Origin: Lingula anatina
Taxonomy: Eukaryota > Brachiopoda > Lingulata > Lingulida > Lingulidae
Direction of reading: 5' to 3'
Length of the DNA: 64,000 bases
NCBI RefSeq assembly: GCF_001039355.2
Contig: NW_019773770.1
Location: 434,001-498,000 of the forward strand
The translations under genes were made by a program, and so were the position numbers. Within the stretch, counting starts at the first letter, position 1. Every line of letters begins with the position of its first letter. The notes under the pieces were generated by a model. That model saw only the letters and a program-made list of their open reading frames with translations, had not been told where the DNA came from and made no database searches. Below are positions 51,338 through 63,230 of this stretch, in pieces.

Positions 51338-52170
51338 CAAGACAGCAAAGCTCTCAAATATACTGACATTTGAGAAAATAACAATGACAATGCACAAAAT
51401 GGTCATTTTGTCAATTTTGATGTGATATTACATTGTGCTTACTGGCATAATTGCCACTCATTTTTGATTATACACTACAGGTAACACAGACATTCAGAAA
51501 TGTAACTAGCACATGGCTCCAGGCCCATAGGAGTCATACCTTGAAAATACCATTGTGTAAAAAATGAAATATTAAAAAATGCACAAGTTCAAGAAAAAGA
51601 ATTCTATCAAACTGTTTTTTTTAAACTCAAGCTGTATTTTAGTCCTAAAATCATGCCAGTGAGTTTGAGAATAATAAAGTCACACAGTTTTCCTTTCAAA
51701 CTGCTTACAGTGGTGATCACAAATAATGTTTTTGTTCATTTTGATCACAAAGTAATGTTTTTGTCAATTTTGATGCAATGTTACATGATGCTTAACGGCA
51801 TAATCACCACTAATTTTTAAACATACATTACAAATAGTGTGGACATTCAGAAAATGGCACAAGCACAGGGCTCCAGGCCCATAGGAGTTTAAAGTCACAC
51901 CTTGAACATACTAATGTGTAAAAAAATGGCAAATTAATATAAACTATAAAACTTTAAGAAAAAGAACCCAATGAAACTGGTTTTTAAACTCAAACTGTAA
52001 TTTTGTCCTAAAAATCACTCACTTAATCTGAGGAATATAAGCCACATGGATAGTAAAAACTATTGTTTTTACATCAAAAAGTGCATGGCGACAATGGCAA
52101 TGCTGCTACTGACAGATGAAGGTGATGGTTATATGTACATACATGTTGTGTCTGTATATAACAGGTTGGA
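51338..52170. repeat. Unidentified interspersed repeat, two tandem partial copies
   Basis: Copy A (about 51341-51715) and copy B (about 51745-52170) share ordered blocks: TTTTGTCAATTTTGATG, GCTTA(C/A)(T/C)GGCATAAT, GGCTCCAGGCCCATAGGAGT, CACACCTTGAA/CATACCTTGAA, and AAACTCAA(G/A)CTGTA. Copy A has the 5' part AGACAGCAAAGCT; copy B has the 3' part GTGCATGGCGACAATGGC. A third, more complete copy is at 61861. No coding capacity seen. Possibly a non-autonomous transposon. Confidence 0.8.
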
Positions 52171-53549
52171 GGCTCTCCTAATGAAAGAAAATTGAAAAAA
52201 ACAGTCAATTAGCACATGTTACTACCTAGGGGTCCTCAGAATGTACGGAAATACATTCAACAATTAACAGTTATTTTTATATCTTCATAATTCGCATTTG
52301 GAAGCTCAACAGAATATAAACTGCTAATAACACCAAATTAACAAGATGCAGAATTGAACAAATTCTTGGAAGAAATCCCTTGATTCGCCCTTATTTTCCT
52401 GTACATAATCAATCATCTCCCTTTTCTCAGAGTTTCCTGACTATGGGAGCTACAGCCTTCCTTTCTTCATCTATTCTTCATGTCAAGTGAGACTTTGGCA
52501 GCTAGGACAATGGAGTGCTGCTGAATTTCACAAATGGACATGCCAACCTTTTCTGGGGCCCATACATCACCGTAGTATTGTGTCAACAGCAGCAGGGCTT
52601 GAGGTGATCCTTAATAATCAAAGAAACTCAATCCCAGGTAATTTTGTCACAGGACACATAATACACAAGGGATACTGTTATTTCAAGTGTTGCACAGAAG
52701 AAAAGTACCTGAAAATTGTGACATCCACAGATATTTTTAAGTTTAATGAAATACTTCCCACTTCATGTTCTGCCTTTTTAATAAAAAAAAAATTGTTTGG
52801 AAATCTGTGAGTGTTCTCTGAAGAGAGGAGGGACAGGGGCATTTCCCTGTGCTACAAAAGAGGATGGAATTGCCCGAAGGTCTGTAATTACAGGATAATT
52901 TTGTCTCCAGTTTCAAACCAATGTTTCACATAGCAAATCATACCAGAGTTTTACTATATGCTGGAGGCATCAGTCGGAACAAGATAAAAGTCAAGCTAAA
53001 ACAGCTTGATTAGATTATTTTTACAAAAGTTATCGCCTGTTATGATAATTATCATGTGTTGTAGTACAGTAAATGTCAAGCACAGCAGACTGTTGGCCAT
53101 GATTCAGTTCAGCTTAGAAAGTTATTAGAGATAATTAGAAAAAATTATTTTTCACCTTACATACAAATAATTTCTTGTGCTTCTTTATCATATTCACTTT
53201 TCAATTAATTAAATGGATAACACATTATTTACTTTTAATCAACAATGTTTCATAAGCAGATTCTTTCCCGCTTTGCTGATTCACTTATTTACTGGCTTTC
53301 TATTTCATTCTTTTAACTTTTAAACTAATTTCTTTCAAAGATAACAAGACCAAGTCTGAACAAATATTTTCCCCACATTAATTTGACTATGACTACTGTG
53401 CTGAAAGACCATGGGTCTTGATCCCATAATATCAGAAGCAAGATGTAAAAACCCTTCAACAAAACACAAAAGAGGCATATTAGGTGAAAAAAATCAATTA
53501 TTCTACCACCATCCAAGTGTCATCTGAAAAAGCTGGTGTCAGAATACCT
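52171..53549. other. CpG-poor intergenic or intronic DNA
   Basis: A mixed-composition stretch at 52440-52680 contains a 107-codon plus-strand open frame (52487-52810) with no recognisable homology; the rest is AT-rich. Nothing else distinct. Confidence 0.4.
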
Positions 53550-54180
53550 GGAGGTGTTAAAACAAGCGGGTGGCCAACGTCAGACAAGCTTGTATTCCTC
53601 GAATCGTGTTTCGTCCATTCATCATCATCATCCCCACTAATCACACAGTAAAAAGGCAGGTTGCAAGATTTTCAAGCCGACAACCTGCCAACATAATGGA
53701 TACTTCCTGACCAGGCCTGGCGCCTTCCCTTGTAACACACAAACCCTTCATAAACTTCTCCAACATGGGTCGCAAAATGCAATTATCATTAATCAAAGCT
53801 TTTGTTATAAATAATGATTAATTAACGTCCCCGTGTGCGTGTGAGAGTGTGTGTGTGTGTATGCTGACAAGCCAATTGACAGCTCTGTGACTGAGCATGG
53901 CGTAGAAGGGACATTGAATATCAAGATTCCTTACAGCGAAGGAATCAACTAGGAAAACTCCAGGCCTAATTACACTTTGTCACATCACCTGACAGTCACT
54001 CTCTGATGTACTAACATTTCCACTCGCCTGCCACATTAGACCTAATTAGTGTAACTCCAGGTGATACCATATTATTCTATAACTGTATTACCACAAAGAC
54101 TGTCAGGCAGTGATATCCATCTTGTGTTGCCTGTAGAGACAAGAGCTCAGTGCAAGACTCTGGAAACAAAAGATGCTGCT
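53550..54180. promoter_or_regulatory. Strongest candidate enhancer in the upstream zone
   Basis: At 53781-53826 a near-palindromic cluster centred on AAGCTT joins ATTATCATTAATC, a TCF/LEF-type ATCAAAG, a Sox/HMG-type CTTTTGTT and ATAATGATTAATTAA. A second module has CCTAATTA plus CACCTG (53965-53972, 53986-53991), and a third has CCTAATTA plus CAGGTG (54041-54048, 54058-54063), the same two site types at different spacing. CpG is locally higher than in the flanks. Non-coding. Developmental enhancer role is inferred from motif grammar alone. Confidence 0.35.
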
Positions 54181-57100
54181 GCCACTGTCTTTATGAGAAA
54201 GAAAGAATAAACTTTTGTTTCTGTGAAAAAAACATTCAGTTTTGGAACCCACCTTCCCCAATCTAAAATGGTGTTCGGTTTTAAAGAAAAAGAAAAAAGA
54301 TCAAAATAACACCAGTGTTTCTAGCAATTTAGAAGAAATTCTTTTTCCCCAAGTATTGATCCTATACAAGAGTTCCATGTTAATTTATGTTAATTGATTT
54401 CTTACAAAACATAAGTATTAAAACAAAGAGTAAGAAGTAAATTGTAATCAAAACAATCAGAATATCTTAGGATTACCTTTATTAAAAGATCAGGATGTTT
54501 TGTTTGCCAGGAACAGGATCAAAATCCTACTGCAACACAAGTTGAATACAATTCATGCTTTCTTTCCTTGTAATGCAAATAGTTCTACTTACATTAAGTC
54601 ATTTAAAAGACAATAAAAAACAAAGATGACAATGTTAAATAAAAAGGGATGCAAAGGAAGTTGGGTCATGGTGTCACTATCTTGACCTAAAATGACACAT
54701 TAGCCTACAATAACTTAAAGACGACATAATTTTTCTTATTAGAAAAGTTACGTCACACACAAATCCACTTTAGTTGTACAATTATAAGACAATGAAACTG
54801 ATCATATCACAAAGCCAAATATCAAAGTCTTTTACCTTGGGAGCATTTCCAAGAAAAGGCTTATTTTGACGTTTTTCTAAAAACACCTGAATGTGGGACC
54901 AATTTTTAGCAGACTATTCCTATATCAGTTCATTGATAACAGTGCCACCTACGAAATGAAGCCTAGCAGTAGATATTCCTGCACAAGACACTGGCTACCT
55001 GACCACATTGGTTTGACTGGTCTTTGCAACATTTCCCTGTTCAAACTCAAATCTGTCTGACACTTTGATTCCAAATTGTATGCTCTTATGTTTTTAACTG
55101 GTTTTGCATATAATTTGATACTGAATTGTATGCAAAACCATTTAAAAACCTAAGAGCAGTTATTCAGGATGTGCTTAGTCCAAGTTGGATAGAGTTCCAG
55201 TTCACTTAACCTGAAACTGTTACCTTTTTCAGAGTTATTTGAGTGAATTCATAAAAAAATGGTGAATAATGCACAGAAGGACCTTGAGCCATGCAATGTT
55301 GCAACACCCTACTTTCTTAAGAATATATATTTAAACTTTCTATTAAAATTTTATCATTAAGATCTGAAGGTCACAGTTGTAGATGAATGGTTAGATCCTA
55401 CATTTGACAGTGCACTAAGACTGACTTAGATAAATATATGCAACAAACATATTATATGATATTATCCCTACCTTTGTCCTTTTCCTTACAGCTGAAATCA
55501 AACAAATGACTTGTTTTTGGTTTGGGACTTATTAAAGGAGGTTTTTCTGATAGATATACATATATATATGAAAAAAAAAAAAACTTCAGAAATCTGACCT
55601 AAGGGTATGATATTTGCATGAGCTGGTTATGCTTTCCTTGTTATTTCCTATCAGGTTGGCTTATTAGAAAGTTTTATCTGTAATGTGGTTTACCTTCAGG
55701 CAACCACAGGTTTATTAATATCAGCATACCATATTAATCTAGGGTTTAAAAAAACTTCATTAGTGCATGCATCACTTGGTGCCTAGAAATTCATTTTTAT
55801 TTATTTATATCTAAGAAAATTTAGTTTTTGGTGGTTTTTTCATTTTCCTGTTGTTGTCAACTTTATGGGTGTCCTTCACACTGTTATCATATCTGCGACT
55901 CTAAAAATGTTTTTTTTTAAAATAATTTTCCAGTAAAACTTTTAGCACGTCAAAGTAATATTTTTCTTCCTGATGCTATTTTTCAATGTTAAGAAATTTA
56001 CATAACCATCATATATGTAACCATTTTGTACAATTTTCTTTATTCGTTACAATTATCACCATAAAAAAATACACACACTCAAACAAACACACACATACAC
56101 AATGAACTGTAACTTTTTTGTACATTTTTCTTTATTTGCTGCGATGATCATCAAAATGTTAAGAGTTAACTATGCGGCACATAACTGAGATTTTTAAAAA
56201 ATTGCTGCCTTGATCCCCCATTAATTATAAGTCTGTGCTTAAAGATGTTACCTTATTTTTTATTATGCCACCAGCAGCACCATATAATGGTACCTTTTTG
56301 TATTGACATAAATGCTTCAAAAATAATGTTAGCATTAATTTGAATTTACATATACTGTTTTAAAATTGTAATAGAAAGAGAAATCTTTATGTGAATTTAT
56401 TTAAATAAATTTATTTTAATAAAATTAAAAAGTTCGATTTCTGGCATTGTGGGAATGAACTTTTTTCTTGCTTAAATATATGATAAGATAAGCAATCATG
56501 GTGATAGGATGTTTGTAAAGTTTTTGGTAGTGGTAATCTTTTCATCAGATAAAATCTAGTATGTCATGCATTGTAATGTGCATAGAATTACGGCATTTTG
56601 TTCCTACAACAAGATGCCCATGCAGTTTTGTTACAATTCTGTAAGAAAAATGTATGCACATATCTTTGTTGACTTTTATTATTCACAAACAATGTGAACT
56701 TGGCACTATTACGGTGTCATCTGTCATTGAATCTTCAAGTGACATGCCCCCCATGCACACACAGACATACACGAAAAATTAGAAGAAAAAAAACAAAAAA
56801 ACAGGCAAACACCTTTATTTGTTGTTCTACCTCATTACCAGTCACACAAAAAAGTAAGATGAGCCTTTTCCTGCTCCTGTTAAATGATCTCAAACATTGA
56901 ATTAAAATGATAAGGGACAAAACAACTTAATTGAAAAAAACACAACCTTAACTGCTTTGCACTCGGCTCCCATTGAGCACACATTGGTGCTTTCCTGAAG
57001 ACATCATTCGATGTAATCATTGAAACTTGGTTCCTCATCCATTTCTGTCATCTGATTCTGCAAGAACATTCTTTAAATCATGTGAAAAAGGAAGCTAATG

Positions 57101-59108
57101 ACAAAGTTTTAGCGAAGAAATTGACAATTACACAAAGATGCATTATCACTTGTCTCAGCTGATTTGTTGCACATCATCTCGCGTCACGCACCGGGAGTTC
57201 TGAGTGATGGTTACAAACACTAACTGTCTATGGTTATGACGGAGATATGGAAAATAATTGAAACAAGCATGAAACCAACTCTACAAAAATGTTGTTCCCA
57301 ACTTTCTTTAACTTAATGAATCTATAAAATTGCTTTGTCTTCAAGTATTGTTCTTTTTAGCAAAGCCATTGTATAACAAACAAATATACCACAATAGATG
57401 CATATATACAAAAAAAAATATATATATATATAAAATAAAAATAAATAAACTATAGACAAATTTGTTTAGAATTGTAAAGACAGGTCTTGATTTATGTAGA
57501 ATTTTATTGTAATGGGCTGAAAAGGGCTAGACAAGTGGCTGAAAGGTGGACAGAAAGACAACCTCTTTCAAGTATACCCGCCCCACTTTATTTCACCCGT
57601 GTGTGGGTGGGGTAGATCACATTAATGTTATGAGCAATGCTAATCCAAGAGAACAACTACTTCGCACCTATCACGCATGCTGTCTCTTCATGGCACTGCG
57701 GAGAAACCATCGCAATTGTTTTGAAATAAACAAATTATTATTTTTTAAATAAGACATGATTCACCAACAAAAAGAATAGTTGCTCAGCACCTAGAACAGG
57801 TAGGCCACCTCCACAAAGTGCTATCTGTAGATCTTAAACCAGCGCGTGGGTCAGATCATTTCTGATTCTTTACTGTTGGTATCTACATGAAATCTCCCAG
57901 ATAAGAGATGAACCATCAACATGGAATCAATGAAAATGGCACAACAGCGCAGAATTCTATTAAGAAACCATAACCAATGCCCTATCCTCACCTATTACTA
58001 GTTACAGCATATCAATTTCTCCACCGCAAAAAATGTTAAGCGACTCAAGTGATAAATAGCAAAATCTTTTTTTTATGATATGTCTTATCATAAAAGACAA
58101 AAGCGTTTTTCACACCCAGGTTGCTCCTTAGCCCTCTGATGGCCAGATTGCATGGGAAGCACTGATCTTCCCCTACAATACCCTCCGCTGTCTTTTTTCA
58201 CCACTGTCATGGGCCCGTGCTTAATGGAGGAGCAAGTGAGGTGTTAAGTTGTACCATCCCATCCTATAATTGTGGGGGGTTTGTGGTCAGCCATGATTGC
58301 CAACTCTGGCATACCAGGGGACAGGTACCATAAAACATTCCACAAGCTAGAGAAATTGTTCCAGACAGATCATTTATTTAGGGGTGACAAAAATAACAGA
58401 TTCAAGATAAGAGAAGAAAATAAAGGGCATATCAACCTTAACAAATAACTGTTAGATTTTAAATATTTTATTAAAATATATGACTCCTATAAAATTGATT
58501 TAGAAATCAATCTATGTCATAGTACCAAAATGAAGAAGAGAAACAATTATTATGTCATCTTTGTTAGATAACAGTTATAGGTCATGGCTTTATTGCCTTA
58601 AAATAATCATTACGTCTGTACATTATATTACTTCAAGTTATCTTTAAAATAAAATTCAGTAAACAATACCAATTTCACAGTGAGTTATTTTTTCTGGATA
58701 AAAAAATCCATTAAAATATATCTTGCCAAGGGATGGTCAAAACAAACACATATCCCAACAAAGATACCAATTTTGACAGGTCAACAGTTGATGAAAGTGT
58801 CTCGGTTTCAAACAAATCATTAGATGTCCCGTGTCAAGACGTGGTTACAACACCCACAAGTGGGTACTTATACTTGTAGCATGGCGACAGCGCCAACACC
58901 ATGGTCACATTGGTAGCATGAAACTTCTGTCTCCATTGCCACTCCACATGCAATTGTCACATTATGGTCAGCTAAACTATGCAATTGCGGACATCTTGGA
59001 CAGTGATGACATTATGGTCATCTGATACACTGCCACTAACTGAAGTGGGTTCATAAATAATGGTAGATGGAAAAAAATCTGGTGAAATATTGGGCCAGTT
59101 TGCATGTG
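54181..59108. other. CpG-poor AT-rich DNA, no gene recognised
   Basis: Contains the 35-bp hairpin at 55081, an (AT)n tract near 57417-57433, a 10-bp-stem hairpin at 58071-58095, and short mixed-composition blocks at 57140-57260 and 58100-58350 that might be regulatory. No coding region recognised. Confidence 0.4.
55081..55158. repeat. Long hairpin, 35-bp arms and 8-base loop
   Basis: The left arm starts TGCTCTTATGTTTTTAACTG (55081-55115). The right arm (55124-55158) is its reverse complement at 32 of 35 positions; the loop is TGATACTG. It could be a foldback transposon remnant or a small-RNA hairpin precursor; arm length is above typical for chance. Confidence 0.85.
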
Positions 59109-59496
59109 TTACTATATTGGTACATTCAATAAGCTTTAATAAATTAGTATTTCAGGGGGAAGAGAGAGACAAAGAGATGTGAGGGAGAGATTGCTCTGAA
59201 AAAAGGATACAGGAGAGTTTCACTGAAACTGATTGAAAACAAAATGGCATAATGCTAAAATTATAATTTAACCTTTTTTGATAAATAAAAAAAAGCATTC
59301 AAAANTTACTATATTGGTATATACAATTAGCTTTAATAAATTAGTGTTTCAGGGGGAAGAGAGAGACAAAGAGTGTGAGAGATTGCTCTGAAAAAAAGAT
59401 ACAGGAGAGTTTCATTGGAACTGATTGAAAACAAAATGGCACAATGCTAAAATTATAATTTGACCTTTTTTGAAAAATAAAAAAGCATAAAAAAAT
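59109..59496. repeat. ~195-bp direct tandem duplication with N at the junction
   Basis: Copy 1 (59109-59304) and copy 2 (59306-59496) are aligned throughout: TTACTATATTGGTA, AGCTTTAATAAATTAGT, CAGGGGGAAGAGAGAGACAA, GATACAGGAGAGTTTCA and AATGCTAAAATTATAATTT occur in both. They differ by a few substitutions and small indels. The only N of the window (59305) sits precisely between them, which raises the possibility that two alleles were joined during assembly. Confidence 0.92.
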
Positions 59497-61265
59497 CCAT
59501 CAAAGATTATCTAATTGGATAATTTTCATCTACTTTAATTTGTGAAGTTCAACAAAACATTTGAACACGTGACTGTACAAATTACCTTCACAGACATACA
59601 CAATTTGATCCCAATATGCACTCTTAATTAATTAATTTTTGAGGGATGGAGTTAGGGTATTGGTCAATTGAGAAAATGATCAATACAAAGTAAAAGAAGG
59701 TAAAGGAAACATAAGGTAGCTTAAAATGTAACTTGCTATTAAAAAAAATAACTAGCTCTATGTGTTGTTCGGCGCAACATCTAAAAATCCTGCCCTTATC
59801 TAAAAGAGATATAATGAAATCTTAAAAATGGTTCCAAGTTGTACACTTAAAAATGAACAGTTTTTTTCTGTTTATTAAAAAGTTTGGGAAATGACAAGAT
59901 TTTGAGAAAACATATAGGTAAAAGTTCAAGACAAAACATTTATCAAAGTTCAATATTTTGACCAAAATTCAAGTTTTTAAGCCCTGGGCCAATTTTCAAT
60001 GTTTTACCACAGTATCACAGTCTTTTTAAGAGTTCACAGAAATTCACGGAAATTTGCCTGATACGATGAACCTGTGGTGATAACTGTAATTCACATCCTC
60101 TCTGCAAAAACAGTTTTGTGGGGAAATAAAAACAAAAACGTTACATGAAAATGTTCATCACGCCAAACATAATTAAGATGACAGAAAACTACCCACGCCA
60201 AAGAGTATTTCATGTGATATCTAACTGTTTTCCCCACTAAGTGTTACATGCATTTCCTCAAATGTTCCTGCAAAGCAAAATCACATCCTGAAAAGTTGAA
60301 TAACATCCTTGATCAGAAAATGTTATGAAATTCTAAACTGTCAATTAAAGTTTGTCACAAAACCTCTAAATTTGCAGCAGCACACCAGTTTGCACTAACA
60401 AATGCATATCAACTATTATTTCAGTGCATGTTTGCTCATGCAAAACATATTTCAAATGCATGGGTGCCAGACATCAAGGTATTTACACTGATACCACAGG
60501 CTAAAATTTACACAAACAACAGCTAATCATATGATAACAAGGACTTCCAACTTCTCAAAAACGTGGACACCATCTTCAACACGCCTTCCTGCATCGCCCA
60601 GCCACCTATCATCTGCAAGCTGCTAGGAGAACAACCCAGAGATAAAAAAAAAGGAGCGGGGTTTTATCTCAATTAGAGGGTTGGAATTTTATGAAATATC
60701 AGTACAATCTGTAGAGCAGGCTGGGTGTCAGGAGTCCCAAATGTGTCCAGATCTCATGTAATGGTCACCCTGCTTTCACTTGGCCAGATAACTAGGGTGA
60801 TTTTCAAGCTGGCTGAACATGTGTCTCCATCAAAGAAAAGAAGTTTAAGTTCATTTCGTTTTAGCACTCTACCTGTGGGTGAGATAATAAAACCATCCAG
60901 TCCAATTTCTAAATCATTTGACAAGCTAATGACAGGGTAGGATCCCTAGGTAAATGAAAATGTAGGGTAACATAGTTATTAGCCGTGATAATGAAGCTAA
61001 ATGCAGCATTGGTGTGAAAGCTTTCAGGAAGCAACTTGCTACCTAGTGTTGTACGGCATCCAAGTAAAATGCCATTGGTTGCTGTAGCACTGGTAGCTTG
61101 ATCACCTCTTAAAAAAACTGCAGTGGCTCTAACATACCTTAAGCCCTTTAAAAAGAAAAAAATGGTTAATGTGCATGAAAATTATTTGTAGCACATCAAA
61201 ACTCTAGTTAAGGGCAAGAAAAATAATATAAATTATAATTTTATTACAAAACAAATGAGAGATGG

Positions 61266-61313
<48 letters not shown>

Positions 61314-61860
61314 TCAGTCAGTCAGTTGCGCAACAGTTATTACACACTCAATGAAGTGATTAAATTCTATGGTGAAAAACAAATTCATTTCCAAGAAACT
61401 CTGCAAGTTCTTTTTCATCATTTGATTTCAGGCAATTAGATCAAATACCATTTTTTACAGATATCTTGTCTATTTTTATGCATTTTTAAAGACTTTTTAT
61501 TCCTAATCAAGAAGTGCTTTTCTCTGTCCTCCTCCCACTAACAAGCCAATTAAGTAAGATAATTCTTTAAAAGAAATCATAGAACTCCCTGATATCACGG
61601 ATTCAGAGTTAATTGCACATAATCTGCTATAATCTAGTAATCTACAGTGAATTCAGTACTGCAAAAATAAAAAAGGCAATCACTTAAATATGGATTATTT
61701 TTTCTGAAATAAAAAACAATACTAATAAACAGACAAACATTGACAAAAAGAAAGTTTTTATGTAGACAACATGCTGGCAAATCATATCATGTGCAAAAGT
61801 TCCAAAGGAATTCATGATATGACACAATCCAACAGACAATTATATGAACTATGTAAAAAC
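59497..61860. other. CpG-poor DNA, no gene recognised
   Basis: Contains a compound (TG)n(AG)n microsatellite at 61267-61309 and a mixed-composition block at about 60440-60740. No coding region recognised. Confidence 0.4.
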
Positions 61861-62290
61861 AGACAGCAAAGCTGTCAAATATGCCAACATAAAGCATAAA
61901 ATAATGATGACAGTGCACAAAGTAATCTGACAATGCTTAATGGAATAACCACCACCAATTTTAAATCATGTACTTATGACAATGTAAACATTCAGAAAAT
62001 GTAACTGATATAGGGTTTCATGAGGGTTGAAAGTTACCTTAAAAATACCAATTTGTGGAAAATGAAAAATTTGCAAAAGATTCATAAGTTCATGAAAAAA
62101 GGTTCAATAAAGCTGCTATTTGAACATGACATATAAATTTAATACCAGAAAACACTTTAGTAAGTTTGAGGATAATAAGTAACATAGTTTTCCACACACT
62201 ACATTAACAGAAAAAAAGTGCACAGCGACAACAGCAGGCCAGGTTGATGGCTTTCTGTACACAAGTATACTGATATTGCTCATTGGAAAG
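61861..62290. repeat. Third copy of the unidentified ~430-bp repeat
   Basis: Starts AGACAGCAAAGCTGTCAAAT, as copy A at 51341. It shares GACA(A/T)TGC(T/A)TAA, ACATTCAGAAAATG, the run up to AATACCAATTTGTG, GTTTGAGGATAATAAGT and GTGCACAGCGACAACAGC with the copies at 51.3-52.2 kb. More diverged in the middle, but includes both ends, so it helps define the element. Confidence 0.75.
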
Positions 62291-62513
62291 ATATACACAA
62301 AGGCATGTGTTCATGCACAGCAAAAAAATGCATAGATGTTGCTTTTTGTTTGTGCATACATCAGGTTGTTGTGTGCATCTACATCTGTATTTACATTATA
62401 CATCTAGCTTGCCAGAGGAACGTTTTGTAAAATCCTTTCAGATACTTCAAACAGACAGAAAATGGGGAGATAAGGCAATTCAATTTCAGCAGGTCTGTGA
62501 ACAAGACCTGAAA

Positions 62514-62612
62514 TGTGTGTGTGTGTGTGTGTGTTGGTGTGCATGCATGCATGCACATCTGTGTGTGTGTGTGTGCGTGTGTGTGAGCATGTGTGTGTGT
62601 ATGCACGTGTAT
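62514..62612. repeat. Interrupted (TG)n microsatellite
   Basis: About 100 bases of TG repeats with GCATGCATGCATGCAC and other interruptions. Confidence 0.92.
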
Positions 62613-62699
62613 GTTTTTATACACATGTGTGTCCTAGGCACAAGCATTAACTCCAGTGACTAAATGATTGATCACTTGAAGTTATCATAAGTGATTCTC

Positions 62700-63230
62700 G
62701 CCATTTCGCAGCACTTAGTGTCATTTTAGCAGGCAATTATCAAGGGAGGATGGAAAGTGATTGACTGGCACTATGCAAAATAGAGAGAAATAATTGCCTT
62801 GTCCATTTGTGGAGGGGATATTGGCTAAACTTACTGACCAGCCCTTTTTGTGAACAGCCCCTTGTTGACCCAGCATGCATGTGGGCCAATTTGCCTGTTC
62901 AAGAACTATTAAACCCCTTGAGTGGAATTTCAAATTATGCCCTACCCTTGTGCCAAACCTGTTCAATTGGCTGGTGGTAATTTCCCTCAGTTTTCTCATG
63001 TACCAACCTGGTCAACACGCATGTGTGTCAACTTGTCAACTCACCCTGTGGCCTCCCGTCTTTTTGGGGAGATTCAATCATGGCGTCTGCCAAGGTCTCA
63101 CAGAGGCTTTCTTCTGGGACATCGCCACTCCTGGTTGGCAAGGCCGGCGCTATCTGCCCAGACACCTCAGGCCAACTTCCACACACTTCAACCAAATTGG
63201 GTGACTGCTCAAAGCTGCCTGGAAAACAAA
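62700..63230. promoter_or_regulatory. Candidate regulatory island
   Basis: Long repeat-free mixed-composition block. It has CAATTATC and AATAATTGCC homeodomain-type sites near 62735 and 62790, two GGCCAATTTG/CCAATTGGC-like words near 62882 and 62965, and repeated GTCAAC/GTCAACTTGTCAACTC near 63010-63040. Overlapping open frames up to 148 codons (62922-63368) show no family resemblance. Confidence 0.25.
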
